The position numbers were made by a program, and so were the translations under genes. Positions 1 through 12,917 of a stretch of 64,000 nt of DNA are shown piece by piece (position 1 is the stretch's first letter; every line of letters starts with the position of its first letter). Source of the DNA: Trogon surrucura (lineage: Eukaryota > Chordata > Aves > Trogoniformes > Trogonidae); assembly GCA_020746105.1 (NCBI GenBank), contig CM036623.1, positions 868,001 through 932,000 of the forward strand. The letters are read 5' to 3'. Under the pieces are notes generated by a model. The model worked only from the letters and a program-made list of their open reading frames with translations, was not told where the DNA came from and did no database searches.

Positions 1-3000
1 GGGTCTTTATCACATTAATATCTAATTGTGTGTGATTTAGTAAAGCTTACTCAGGAGAGAGGACACTGTCAACTACTCAAAAGTTTGATCATGTACTACT
101 CTATAAATACAGAATATCACTGTTGATGTCAACATCTGTTTTAATGGTACTTTATCGATTTGTCTGAAGTTGAGGGCATTTGCAATACAAAACTTAATTT
201 TCAGCTGAAACCCTGAGTGACAAGCATAATTTGAAAGAGCATAATTTCATGTGGAAAGGTGGAAGGGAGTTGTAGAAGGCGGTGGAGGAAGAGAGATGAA
301 ACAATTCAACAAACAGATGAGGAAACAGCATAGAATTGTTATTGGCATGTTATGGCTGGTGTTGGCCAAGAAAATATCCAATGATTTAATGCACTTTGGA
401 CTACTCTAACCTACTGGAGTTTGATTTGCAAGTGTTCTTAAGTGCTGAATTGTCCTGACGTACTCTTAGGAATATAGTTTATTTTTTTTTAGGAGGCCAG
501 CAGCAATAGGACTGAGAAAAAGGTAATTTTTAATTACAGTGCTCTGAGAAGCACTGTCTAAAAAACCCCACAAAGAGTGAGCAAATGCTGTCGTTCAAGC
601 CTCCACTGTGGCTGAGAGATTAGTGAAAGCTTTTCCTGTACTTTGAACATGTGCTATTCCATGGGATATTTACTTTAAATACAGACTAAATAAGTTTCAC
701 TGGTTGCAGTGAAGTCTAGAGTGTATAAGACATAAAAAACATTCCTTAAAACTGGGTAACTTTATGTATTTGAAATATGCCCATGTTTTTCATTATATCT
801 TCTGCTTAATCTCTGTATTTTTTGATATTTTTGTTTTACACCTCCTGGAAGGGAAATGACTGAAAAGTTAACTTTAGACAAACATCAGGGCACAAGCCCT
901 TCAAATGCTTCAAAAGTAAGTCAAAGCAATTTTTTTTTTCATCTGACACAGGAACTGTGTAGATCCTGCTGACTCTTAACCAGGCTCAATAACACTGTTG
1001 TTACTGTTGTTATTGTTTTTCCTTCTTAATGGAGGAGTAGTCAAAAGAGCAAAGGTAGTGGTGTCATTTCATGCCCTTCTTTATTTCACATGTGAGGGCA
1101 GACCCCAAGCAGATCATGAGTTCCTGCTCTTGCCTTCTCTTCTGAGACTCTTCACAGTGGGTCAGACTTTGGGGTTTTACGAGGAACAGAGGAGCTTATG
1201 CATTGCAGCTTGGACTAAGACCGCTACTAGATCATTTCACAAAGACTTCCAAAAGGACAGAATCCCCAAAACCCAATCATATGATAACTTTTGGCTGAAC
1301 TCCTTCCCAACTTGAACCGGAGTCAAACCTTACTTTAGCTAAACTGAATCTCCCTGGGTCCTGGCTCTCAAATAAAGCAGTTGTTATTTTTGTTTTGTTT
1401 TTTTCCCTATTATATGAACAAATCTGCTTGGGATGTCCTTAAACCTCCATGCACTGATTCGCTCCAAAGTAATAGTAGATGACTTAGACAAATGATCTGA
1501 GTTACTGATTTCATGGCTGGAGAGAGTGAGTAAGAAGTGCTCTCTGTCCCTTGGCTGTCGCACGCTGCTTTACCATATCTCCATTAACATCCCAGCGAAC
1601 GTGCTGATTACTGCTCTGGATTCTCTATTTAATAAGCTGTATGAAACTCTCCCTGCAAAAACAAATGAGTAGTTTGGCTTATCTGTTTTTATCTTGGCAC
1701 AATAAGCCTCTCTTTTTTTTTTTTTTTTTCCTAATCAGCTGATTCGAAGTGAAAAGGGGGGACAAGTTTCACTCGAATTGCACTGAACTGCCTTCTGCTT
1801 TACAACTATACAGCTTCTTGCTGACAGCTCGCACACTCAAAATTTGGGCAAGATTTGCATGGCTCAGTACCAAAATAACATATTATAGTAGTTTTTTTGA
1901 GTGCTTGAAAGGCACGGCGATGATCTAAGACTAGTGTTTAGTCCAAACCTAAAGTTCTATTCCAATATATTCCAGTCAATCCTTACCTTGGGATTTAAGA
2001 CTAAAGGCAGGGATTCAAAATCTGCTTTTATTTATGGACACTGTGTGGGAGAACTGCAGAGTTTAGAGCGGAATAACTTTCAAGTCTATAGGGATAAACA
2101 CGCCATGTAATTCTGGGAGAATCCTGATGGTTTTCTCAGATAACTGTTTCTATACCCACAAATCCGTATGTTGCTTCACAACTGTCTTGTCATGAGACAT
2201 ATTCAGGGCAAGAAGCCGAATACCAAAGGCCTAAAAAAATTAAGCTGCAATAAAATACATATATGTCAGCATTAAATTCCAGCCAAAATACATTGGCATT
2301 CACCAGATTTGGAGAGGAAGACATTGCACTTCAAATGGCAAACAACTTTTTGGGGGAGTGATGAAGATTTTACTGTAATTTCAAGTCACATGCTTGCAAA
2401 TTGCCTAACAAAACTCTTATTATTCTTCTTCTGTTTTTTTGTTTGTTTGTTTGTTTTTTTTTTCCATGGCATTGGAATTGAGATTGAGATGCTCTTTTAA
2501 TTCGTAAATGTTGAGATAGCTAGCAGAAAGATTTGGCCTCCAATTCCGAGTGAGACGGGTGGTATGGATTTATTTGGTGCCTAGTGAAGGGTGCTTCCAG
2601 CAGCTGCTGAAATGGAAAGCAAACAAATGGGGCTCGAAATGGAGGAATAGCTTGAGCTCAACTTGCAACCATTACATTTTTGTTTCTTTTGCTTGCTAAC
2701 TCAAAGATGTATCTTGCCAACTTTTCTAAAGCATTATACAGATGCTGAAACGCATGTGTCTGCTGATTCAGGTCATAGACTCTAAACACCCCACACCATG
2801 AAGCAAAAGTAACTGTTAGAGTGTTGCCTAACAGAGCACTATCCCTTTTTTAAGAGACCAAAAGGATGGGGACGAAATCCTTAATCAGCTGAACAGACAA
2901 GTCCTGAGCAAGCCAGACAGTTTTCTAGCAAACTGGACAGATGTAAAATATCTTGTATATTGTTGAGCTTCTCCTACAGGCATATTTATTACCTTAGTAC

Positions 3001-3058
3001 ACGTATGCAAAGGCCTCTCTATTAATCTGCCAAAGGTGTCACAGCTTCACACATACTA

Positions 3059-3192
3059 TTTCCTTCTTCCTCTCACCCCTCCTCTTCCTTTATCTTCATT
3101 CTCTTCTACTCGATCATTTAAAAAAAGGGCAAGAAATGAAATTACCAAAACAAAATGAGAGGAGGAAGGAAGGAAAGAAAGAAGAAGAAAAT
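3059..3192. repeat. Pyrimidine tract followed by purine tract
   Basis: Positions 3059-3113 are almost all C and T on the + strand. After about 40 bases, 3156-3192 is almost all A and G, with GGAA and GAAA units. The two halves are roughly complementary in composition, so the pair could fold back imperfectly, and each half is a candidate for triplex-type structure. No gene context. Confidence 0.6.
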
Positions 3193-4198
3193 GCAATAAT
3201 TGTTAAATCAAAACCTGAAAAGTATTTTGTTTCAATACCCTCAGGTTTTTTGAATTTCTCATTGAGATGTTAAAAAATGTAGAGTAAACACGGAGATTTT
3301 TGAATTTTTCTTGAAACATACTTGCCATTTTTCACCCAGCGCTGCTGCCAACTTTCTGACTGTGTAGTACAAACAGCTTTTCAGCTACTCCTACAATGGC
3401 GCATTCAGAAGAAGATGCATGTGCTGGTGGCACCTGCACAGCCACTCATTTATGGCAGTCAAGGAGCAAGTGAACTTGCCAATCAGGTAATATATGCAGG
3501 TTGGATAACTATATATCTGCCTGCCTGCCTGTGTGTGGTACTGTGGCTAAATCGAGGCAGTGGGGTGACATGGAGGCTGACATGTTCTCCAGGGTGCATC
3601 CAATCCATTCTGTCCATAGCAAGAAACTGGTTTTGCAAGAGTAATATATAGTTTACATTATCATATAGTATGAAATCAGTTGTTAACCTTCTAAGTTGCA
3701 GATTCAAAAAAAGGAAAACTAGTCTCAGTCAGTATGTTTCTCAGCATCACATCTTGCATTTTCCTGTAATACAAACACATAAAAATCTTTTTTTAATATA
3801 TAGATATCCGCTTGCATTGAAGAAATATTGTGTGTGTTTGTATGTGAATATGTATCTATTGTATCTATGTTTGTGCACGGTAAGTATATTTTTTAATGCA
3901 AGCAGATGACTACAAAGAGATTTCTTCTCTGATACTGGAAGTTTTAAGGTCTAAGGGATATTGGCTAGACACACTATTAGAGCTGTGAAATAATTCTTGC
4001 CACCAGTATTTCTAATGAAGACCATCTGCAAATAGCTTCACTTTTGGTTCCAAAAAAGAACTCAAATCACTTTTAATCCAGCTGAACTTTTGAGGGATTA
4101 GCTATTATGTTCTCATTACTTCTTTCCCTGACAAATGGCTTTTGGGAGCAACTCCATCATTGAATCAGATCACCAAGCAGAATATTCCATTTCATAAA

Positions 4199-4292
4199 GG
4201 AAAAAAAACAAACTCCAATCCACCCTAAAAACCCCACACAACCAAATAACACACCCCCCCCCGCCCCAAATCAAACCAACCTTTTACCTCAC
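4199..4292 (+). repeat. A/C-only low-complexity tract with C run
   Basis: About 90 bases made almost only of A and C on the + strand, including a run of C broken once by G near 4253-4267. Similar but shorter A/C tracts lie at about 4967-5008 and 25200-25265. This is a degenerate simple repeat with strong strand asymmetry and no coding potential. Confidence 0.6.
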
Positions 4293-4849
4293 TATGAATT
4301 CATCTTAAAACTGTTTTATTTAATGTGGTGTTCTGGCTAATAATAATAATTTATACAATGTAGGCTTTTGGATAGAGTATTTTGCCACTTTTTTCATACT
4401 TATCTGAAAAAATAACTGGAGGAATCTAAGAAAATATTTATGGTGTTTCTGATTGATTCATTATTACCTTTTAGATGATTTTCATTTTGTTTGGAGAAAA
4501 TTCAGTAAAATTAGCAAATGAGTGTATGATGTATATGAAAAAGACAACAGAAAGTCTGTACACATTTTCATTCAGACTTTAAGGGAACTTAACTTATACT
4601 TTGACTAAAGTGCTCTCTAGATTCTCCAAAACCATGTTCTTTAAAGGAGATTATATCCTTATATTGATTCACTCTAAGTAAAGGAAATGTGGCATTGCAG
4701 TCACAAGAGTATCGACTGACAGCACATCTGGCTTTTGCTGTGCAACTAACCTCCCATGTTCTCAATTCTGTGTCACTGGAAGAGAAAATATAGAAATATA
4801 TACCCAGAGATGCAACGTTCCTTCATTCAGCCTGTGCCCATCTTCAGGC

Positions 4850-4912
4850 AGGAGGTCTGACTAAATGGTTGTTATAGTCCCTTTTGGATTAAGACCCAGG
4901 AATTTTAGCTGC
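4850..4912 (+). mobile_element. Old CR1 LINE 3' tail
   Basis: The segment reads GGCAGGAGGTCTGACTAAAT and then a TAGTCCCTTTTGG-like block, ending with a GGAATTT remnant. That is the order of the CR1 3' terminus (GGAGGTTGGACTAGATGA, then GGTCCCTTCC, then the ATTCTATG tail). It is well diverged, so it is an old insertion. Only the tail survives and there is no coding part. Confidence 0.65.
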
Positions 4913-7900
4913 TAGCACTGAAATATTATTTGTAGTCTTACAGTGGGTTTCTGATTTACTCAGCGTAAAAAAAAACCCACCAAACAAAAAACCAACACAA
5001 CAAACAGCTGTGGTATTTCTGTATGTAGGGCAATGTTATCATATGATGGAATACCCCACTGAAGTCAAAATGAATTTACGATGATGTACTCAAGCTGAAG
5101 ATTCTTCTACAAGGTTGCACATTCAAAATCAGTATTTCTGTTACTCATTATTGCAATCCCCTGGTAGAGTGATTCTGATAATAATCCCAGTAAGCACAAC
5201 AGGGAATGGAGAAACACCCTGGTTTCAGTCTACCTTGCAGACCCCTAAATAATCTCTGCAGTTTTCCAGGGGTGTCCATACTGGATTCTGCCTGGTGTGC
5301 CTTTGGATAGTATCTGCTCCACATTTCTCTTCTATCCTTCCCACTCTTACTCATCTGGCAAGAGATTTCTAGCAACAGCCTTGCCTGACTTGTGTGCATC
5401 ATTCATGCCTTCCCACTCACCGTGCTTTCTCCCTGGACGGAGCTAGGGATGTGGTATGGAAATCCCAGAGACCAGCAGTGTGGTGTGACACGGTTCAGCC
5501 CGCAGGAAACGTGGGAGAACCCCGCACACCTGAGAATGTAGGAGCTGGGAGAAAAATCCACAAGAACAGACACATAGTTTTTGTGAGATTCAGCAAAAAA
5601 ATGCTGTGACAGGTGAAGTTTTGCTTCCTTTGTTTGTGTGCAAAGAGCAAACCCTTAGTGCCAGCCGCTGAAGACCCAACATCTGCAGGTCCACATTTGC
5701 CATGACTGCCTAGAAGCCTCCCATCACATCAGACCAAGGAAATGCTCGACAGCCCTGGCATATTTGGGGAGAGAAACCAAACCAAGCTATTCCACAAGAG
5801 GTTTCCCTGGTGTCGTCAGCCATTCCTTGGCCTGGGAGAAAGACTCATCTTGGGTTTGTGTCAGGATATTCACCACGGGGCTCCCCTAACACATTGCTTA
5901 GTGCCTCGGGGCAACAGAGGAGCCGTGGGGCTGTCCAGCGCTGGGAACCCTTTGCACCTGGTAGGGACTTGCCCCACCATGGCAGTAACAGGTACAGGCT
6001 GCGACCAGGCTGGAAATAATAACAAAATGACATTGAGGGAGGGGGGATGTGGCTTCTGGGTGCAGGCCAGTGAGCCAGAGGGCAGTCGGTGCCTGTCGTA
6101 CTGCATTTTGTGTTGGACTGTTTCAAGGGGGGATGTAGGTCATCTGACAACCTTGAACTTGGTAATTTCATTGGCAGCGGTGGGGCAGAGTCTTCAAGGG
6201 TGAGAATTCAGAGCTTGGAGGGAAGCAAGGAGGGATATGTTGCTTTTTTTAACACACAGAGTGGGCCTGCTGCTGCTCTGGAGCTTTCCTCACTCTTTGT
6301 AGGTTACAGAAAGCTCCAGTTCCTTCCAGATGTGGGGCTAGTGTGGGAGCTTGGGCCCTGGCAGGAGAGATGCACATTGTGCCTGAGGAAAATACTGTAT
6401 GCTGTGGTGCAGGGTCTGTCTCCTGTGCTACTGGATATACACTGGCAGGCCAGGAAAATTCCTGGGGATCATCCACACTGGTGAGCATACAGAAAAAGAG
6501 GTTTCCTCCCTGGGATTTCAGCTGGGGCACGGTGCTGTGTGCAGAAAGAACCGGACACTGTGTGCATTGTCAGAGAATTTGGCCTCAGGGGAGCTAACAG
6601 GACGCTGTAGACACAATGACTTATATTTCCAATCAGGATTAATAATTGTTCAGGCCATCAAACATAAATAGCTGGTGTTTAGACAAATGAATTTTATATC
6701 AAGCTTTCGGTCATATGTATTCAGTCTCTGCCACATCAACTGAAAGCAGGGTGAGAGCCATCAAAGGAGCAATAGGTTATGGGCAATCTGACCTGATGGG
6801 TCCTGGGAAAAGTGTAGGTTTCAGTGCTGAGTACACAAACCAGCCATGCTAAGCCCGCATGGGAAAGGAACGGCCAGAATATGTTGCTCATCAGTGTGGC
6901 ATGAGAGGAGCTAGCTTAAAGTTTGTGCACGCACTCACTGGACACACTCGTAACTCTTCTGTGTTTTGGGGTGGACTCGTTTACTGACGTGCTTAGTGGC
7001 TATATTGGCAACACCACGCCTCACAGCGTCTGCATCAGTCGCTATCACCGAACCAGTGACAACCAGGCACCGAATTTTGTTCCTATGGGGGAGATGGATG
7101 CCATGGGGGCAGAACCCACAAATCCGGACTCCATTTAAGAAGGCACTGGAGAGTTCACTGGCTCTCACAGCCCTCCTGCTCCCTGGCAAGGGGAACACTT
7201 GGTCCAGAGGTTTGACACTTACTTTCTTTTCCTTGCCTCTGAGTCACACAGATCCTTTCCCACTGTGATGAGGTGGGAAGCACGCTGCCTGGGCTGGAAT
7301 GACACTTGTACAGGTGGTACCTCTTACTTCATGTTGTTCATTGGCCCTAGAAGAACATTTGGCAAAAGGGTCAAATACATGCCTTAGTAGAGAGAACTGG
7401 GTGCAAAACGCAGCTATGAGATAAACTGAAATGTGTGTAGTAAATGGGAGATGTGTCTGTTAGAGCAGCATAACTCACAAGTACAGAACTACCTATTGGT
7501 TATGCTTGTGAATTCATTGGAGTTGCGTATACAGCACAAACAGAATGTGAAAATTTGGCCCAGAAGTGTGTATCTCATTTCTGACTTATAGAACCCCAAA
7601 GAATTAATCTCTAAAACATTCCAGAACTTCTCTTAATGAATAAGAGTTAGTAGCATTCTTGTTAGTCACAGTTCTAAACCAATTGCAGATGGTTCTGCTT
7701 AGATATTTCATATGTAAAGTAAAAAACTCATGAGGAGCATGAAAAGTGGATTGTCCCCTCCATTTTCTACCTCATTTAGTAAGAAGCTTGCCAGAGCTCA
7801 GACGGACTGCCAAGAACGCAAAAGCTGAACAATTCACAAATGTGGGCACACCACCTGTGCCTCTGCAGTCCCGGCAAGGCACTGGCATCCCGCTTGGAGG

Positions 7901-9547
7901 GACAGCAAAAGGAAACCATTGCTGACTCAGAGAGACAGGTGGAGGCACAAAGCAGGGGCTTTGACTTCGTCATGGAATTGACTGCAAAGGAAAATTTTTA
8001 CTGCCAAAGGATACACTCCATTTGTGATCAGCGCCACCGTTCTCGGCTAAAATAATAAATATTTTTCCTTGATGTTCCATTGACTTATCAGCAAGTGAGC
8101 GAAGCCGCCTTGTGGTATTGGCACAGTGAAGAGAACCAGCTTACTAGGCCTGATCCAAACGCTCCTGCAGTCAACTAGATAGGAAAAAAGAGTTAGTCAC
8201 CAAGGAGCCATCACACTGAAACACACAGCAATTGTTACTGATCTGAGTTATGACTCAGACCAACAGCTAAGAAAAGGCTCCATTTCCCATTGCTCCCTAA
8301 TTATTATTTTTATGGGAAACATTAAAAATAGTCCCGTTTCAACTTCTCGAATTAGAAAGCTTTTTTTTCTCAGCTTAAAGCTGGAACTTTTTACAGAAGT
8401 AAAATCTTTGAAATCTTAGCAAATTTAGACATAAAATGATTAAAGGCAGATCAGCATTGTAGCAAGAAATTACAAAATTATTGAAATTAAATGCTTCATC
8501 TGCACTCAGCTCACACATTTTTCAGATTTTCAATTTGTGGAAATGATGGGGATTTATTTCATCCTGATCCGAGAGGAAAAAATTCTAGCAGCTCAGAACT
8601 ATCTGTAATAGCAGAAGGGAATTTCCTATTCTGGTTCAGCCCCATTTGGTTGCTCTCTGTTGTGAAGTTATTTGCTAAGGGCCACTTATTCCTGTAATTT
8701 ATAAAGGCCTTCTAATGGAAGAGATGGGATGAGGCAATGGAAGGTGGTAAGTACTTCCTGACTATGCGGACCAAAGCACCTCATAACTTGTTTCCCCCCG
8801 CTTTCCTTCTGCTCTATTCATTCTCCAAACTGGCATTACTCCTTGTATTTTTATTGGGCAGAGACAAGCAAGGCACCTTGCTAATACACAAGTCTCGGCC
8901 ACTGTCAGAGATCTTAATGAAGGGCAGACTGGGTTTCAAAACATAAAAATATTTTTGAATGCAATTAAAAATCTTAATAGATTTCCCAAAGCTAATCCAG
9001 AATAAAGAACATTCTTCTTTGGCAACTTGCAAATAATGGAGAAAATTCTGACCACAATGTCTCTGAAGCTATCCCTAGAGTCAAACTGGAATTTTTATTG
9101 CTGCATTGCCTTTTTAGTCATGCCACTTTTTAGCACTTTTAGTTCTAGAAGTAAAGGATAAATCTGTGAGCAAAAGTTTCTGATGCAGTTAGAAGCAGCT
9201 TATTCAGCCTGTGTTGTTTACCAACTGCAGGCCATTCCGTTTCTTTCAGACCTTTGCATTGCTGAGGTTTCCAGGAAGTTGTTCAATACTTTGCCATATA
9301 TTATCACGTAATTTTACATGCTGCATTAAGGGAGGCTCTCATTCCGTGCTGGTGGAACTCATCCATGATTGTGTTTAAGGGCCTCTGTCAGTGACTGCAC
9401 ACTCACGTAACTACAGTGATTCAGGTGGAATTGCTCCAGATTGAAGACGTGGCCAGCCAAAAACACACACCGCAGCTCAAATACCAGCAAAAGCTGATCA
9501 GACAAGATACATTTTGTAGCAATTTGCATCCAACGGTGTGTAAACGC
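4913..9547. other. Noncoding DNA with a GC-richer patch
   Basis: No gene recognised. Between about 5440 and 6600 the base composition rises and several overlapping frames of 80-150 codons open on both strands. None has a domain, signal peptide or sensible composition, and overlap on both strands is what GC-rich noncoding DNA gives. The rest is A/T-rich single-copy sequence. Confidence 0.6.
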
Positions 9548-9734
9548 ATCACAGAATCACAGAATGGCCTGGGCTGGAAGGGACCTCAGAGATCATTTTA
9601 ATCCAACCTCCCTGTTGTGGGCAGGGACGTCACCTCTCGACTGGGTCAGGCAACATGTGAGAACCAAACGGGAATCGAACCCGTGACCTTTGGTGCTTCA
9701 AGCACCACGCTCAACCCACTGAGCTAAACTGGCC
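9548..9734 (-). mobile_element. tRNA-CR1 SINE (TguSINE1-like), minus strand
   Basis: Read on the minus strand, the element starts at about 9734 with GGCCAGTTTAGCTCAGTGGG and carries a pol III A box (TAGCTCAGTGG) and B box (GGTTCGATTCC). The head resembles tRNA-Ile overall, although the anticodon-loop position reads TGA. After about 75 bases it changes to a CR1 3' tail (GAGGTTGGATTAAAATGATC, then GGTCCCTTCCAGCCCAGGCC) and ends in ATTCTGTGATTCTGTG. Such chimeras use a tRNA promoter for transcription and the CR1 tail to recruit CR1 reverse transcriptase. I could not find a clear target-site duplication. It looks near full length and carries no protein. The lineage name is recalled from the zebra finch family, not searched. 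Confidence 0.85.
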
Positions 9735-12480
9735 CTCAGTCAGACATTATGTCTTAGGACCTCTACATTGGGGTTCAAACAATGTGTTGTTAAAATAAAT
9801 TCATTGTTACCTTCAGAGAAACATCTGGGCAAGGTTGTTATTTTTCTGTGGGATTACTTCACTGCAGACAAGCATACGCTGCCATACTTGCTAGTAGGAA
9901 CATTGTAGGAATGGAACAGCCACCCACAGTGACACGATCTCACACACGCATCCTGCACAGGCAGTGAGGTGCCTCTTCTCAGATGCCCACAGTCTCATGG
10001 GACAGCCAAAACAAGACAAGAGAATTATGGACACAGAGTGGTGAACAACTACTGTCCTGACTTACCATGACCACATGACAAGTCATGGCAGAGCTAGGAA
10101 CAGGTGGCAAGTGTCCTTGCAAGCAGCCCAGCACCTTATTATTTCTATACCATCCGAATAACCCTGTATATATACATTTCAACTGCTGCTTCTTAAATTT
10201 GGACTTTTTCTGCACTATCAAACACATGCAACTGTGATTAGGTATTTGTAAGACTTGCCAGGCTCAGAAAATTGTAGTGTAAGTTGAGATAAGTCTCCTT
10301 AAAGTCTATGTTTATGAGCTGAAAAAGATTTAAAACATAGCTATCTCTTTTTGAACATGCATACAGAAATATTAGAAAGCAAAAAAAATTATTATTGGGT
10401 TGGTTTGCACCATCAAATCTGCAAACACTGTAATTTCTGGCTAGGAATAGGAGCAACAACTACCACTCTCTCCTTCCTGCTCCTCATAAATCTGAATCCT
10501 ATGTCCTGCGAGTGAGCATGTACAGACTGTATAAAGGGGACATAAATTTCAAGCACTCTCTACACAGAACATTCTGAGCCTGTATTAAAGTCAATAATAG
10601 CCACCAAAAACCAAATCACCTGATTTCCCCTTTATGCTAAGAAACGTCCTTTCAGGTTATCAGAATTTGAACATGGTATTTAAGACCTTGTATCAAAGTA
10701 AAGGCAGTCAAAGGGAAAAAAAGCAGTGAGCTCTGCTTTTGGTCCTGCTGATCAGTATCAACATTTTGAGTTACACCTAGAAGAGACAGATTCCCTGAGC
10801 TCACATATATTTAGTTCCTAGAAGTACACCTGGACATCTACAAACATTCCCCAAAAGATACCAAGAGGCAGCGCGCTTACAGGAAAGTCTTAGATAACTG
10901 AACCCAGTCTCAAAATTACACGTGCCAGCTGTTATCCCCCGAGTTCAGACAGGAAAATATATTCAACAGCAAAGCCAATCAGCTCACTCTCTGACAAAGA
11001 CCAGGACTTTGGTGTGGTTCAGGAGGATTTGGCCTCTGTGTATGCACATGATATATGCCATGTCTTTGCGTATGCGTGTATATTTGCACACGTGGCATAT
11101 ATGGGTGCACACACCAATGTGTGCATACAAAAAAAACATGCTACAGTACTTTGCATACCATTTGTGGCGTGGATTTTTCTTGTTGTTGTTTGAAAAGCTT
11201 TTTCCATTACAGCTGGCTATGACAACCACATTTTTTGTTCCTCAGGAGTCCAAGGACCAGTACTGAAAAATGCATGCGAGAGTACAAAACGCATTTCTGG
11301 GAAGAAAGAAAAGAAGAAAAAACAACATTACAAAAGCAAACTGCCTCCACCACTTGCTTCCCCATCTCCCCTAAAGAGTTCTTGATGAGCCAAGTGAGAA
11401 ACGTACCACAACGCACACGTTTGTCACACGCAAATGCCACAAGGCAATGCCAGGCATATCACCGTCTTCAGAATTTTCCCTCTGGAGCTTTGCGCACACA
11501 GTCAGGACGTCAGTTGGTGGCGTGATTACAGCTGCCACGAGCCCTGACTTGGATGCGCCCTTCTCTCAGAAGTTTGATGGCACCGGCTGTGGCTTGGAGA
11601 GCTGGGCTTCAGTACGCCGAGTGCACTGTTGCAGGGCTTTCAGGAGTGAATCAGGTGACACCAGAGGAAGAGGTGACTTTGCTTTCTGGCTGGCTCAGCG
11701 TGCCGAGGGGAATGTAAAGGGAGTCACAACTCCTCCCTCCCTTTCCCTCTTCGTGGGTACAGGAGGAAGTTGCTGCACACAAACGACTGCAGATGAGGAC
11801 AGTCTGAAAAAGCAAGGTATAAAGAGGGGCATTCCCTTCACTTTTTTTTTGTGTATTGTTATATACCTTGTGTTGTAGTTTTACTCTTTCTAAATCAAAT
11901 TTCTATTAGACATTTATTTCTCATCTATTTTTGGTCTGAAACTATTCATCTAAACACTTGAAATTTTCATAAATATTTGTCCTTAGAATCCACAGCTAGC
12001 TGCTACTTGATTCTGTTTTATTTTTCCTGTGAGGCTTATTTATTAACAAACTATCCCCAGGCTAATTTCATATGGAATCCCCCCCACACACACCCCTTTC
12101 TCACCAAGTATTAATATGTACAGGCTTCTGTAATCCTGACCTCTGTGAAATAAACCCATGTCCAGGTTGCTGCAGTAGTCACCACGTTGCTTAGTGGATC
12201 ATTACTATTAAGGGGATAAATTTGGTGTCTTGGCAGAAAGTTCAAGTATGGTTTGGCAAACATATTTAGGCTTTGATGCTATGAGTTGTCCTTTCCAAAC
12301 AAGAGTTTCAGGGTGGTATTTTGAAGTTGTGCTGCCTGCTGCTGTTTTCCTGGACATGATAACACTGCAACGCGTCTGTTTTCTCAGAGGCCGTGCTTTA
12401 TGAATACTGCACATTTACTGAGCCCTTCTTACGACCCTTTTTTTCCCAGAAGTGGAAATGACAACAAATGAGCTCATACT
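9735..12480. other. Noncoding spacer between the two SINEs (left part)
   Basis: No gene recognised. There is an alternating purine-pyrimidine stretch with two adjacent inverted repeats at 11051-11125. CpG dinucleotides become more frequent from about 11390 to 11730. Open frames of 60-140 codons here show no family resemblance. Confidence 0.6.
11051..11125. repeat. Two adjacent inverted repeats in alternating Pu/Py DNA
   Basis: ATATATGCCA at 11051-11060 is matched by its exact complement TGGCATATAT at 11093-11102. Directly after it, TGCACAC at 11106-11112 is matched by GTGTGCA at 11119-11125. The stretch is rich in TG, CA and TA steps, so cruciform or Z-type structure is possible. No transcript evidence. 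Confidence 0.6.
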
Positions 12481-12830
12481 GAAAGGACTCGAGTACCTCA
12501 AGGTACCTCAGAGCACAGCCAGGCCCCGGAGGGGAGAGGACTGAGCCTGCAACGGGAGCCGTTAGCAGGGAATAACTCACCCTGTCCTCTCTCGTAACCG
12601 ACCCTTGGGCTTCGGGCTGGTTGGCTGCCGAGAGCCTGAAAAGGCCATTTCCGTCCTCTCGGCTGAGGGCTCGGGTGCAAAACTGAGTAACTCACTGCTT
12701 TTTAAGGAAAATTTTCCTCCATTTCTGCCAGGGGCCTTAGATGGGAAGCTGGCTCCCTCAGCCCGGGCACTCGGCGCCCACAATCCCATGGCTGATGGCT
12801 GCCCGAGGCCTTTGGTCGATGTTTCAATTT
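12480..12830. other. CpG-richer patch, not assigned
   Basis: This block has clearly more CG dinucleotides and higher GC than its surroundings. It includes a short inverted repeat, GCCGAGAG at 12627-12634 and CTCTCGGC at 12656-12663. Overlapping frames open on both strands without recognisable protein. It lies about 90 bases before the second SINE. It may be a small CpG island, an eroded LTR-type repeat or simply GC-rich DNA. Confidence 0.4.
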
Positions 12831-12917
12831 TTTATTCTGTCTTCTGGAGAGAGGTGAGGCAACTCTCCAAATAAGTCTTCACATGTTTTGATGTGCCTAA
12901 CGTCTGCCAACAGAGGA

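Larger units (their letters stand above)
1..4849. other. Noncoding A/T-rich DNA, no gene seen
   Basis: No reading frame here looks like a real protein; the longest are about 80-110 codons, with chance composition and no recognisable domain. The stretch holds low-complexity DNA: a T17 run at 1713-1729, a short TTTG array near 2440-2460, a pyrimidine tract at 3059-3113 followed by a purine tract at 3156-3192, and an A/C-only tract around 4199-4292. I read it as intergenic or intronic. Confidence 0.7.

Noticed and set aside
5742-6203. A 153-codon plus-strand frame
   Set aside because: It is overlapped by frames on both strands, has a random-looking composition and no recognisable motif; GC-rich composition explains its length.
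9660-9734. A functional tRNA gene on the minus strand
   Set aside because: Both pol III boxes are present, but the 3' acceptor strand does not pair properly with the 5' strand and the sequence runs directly into a CR1 tail. It is a SINE head, not a tRNA gene.
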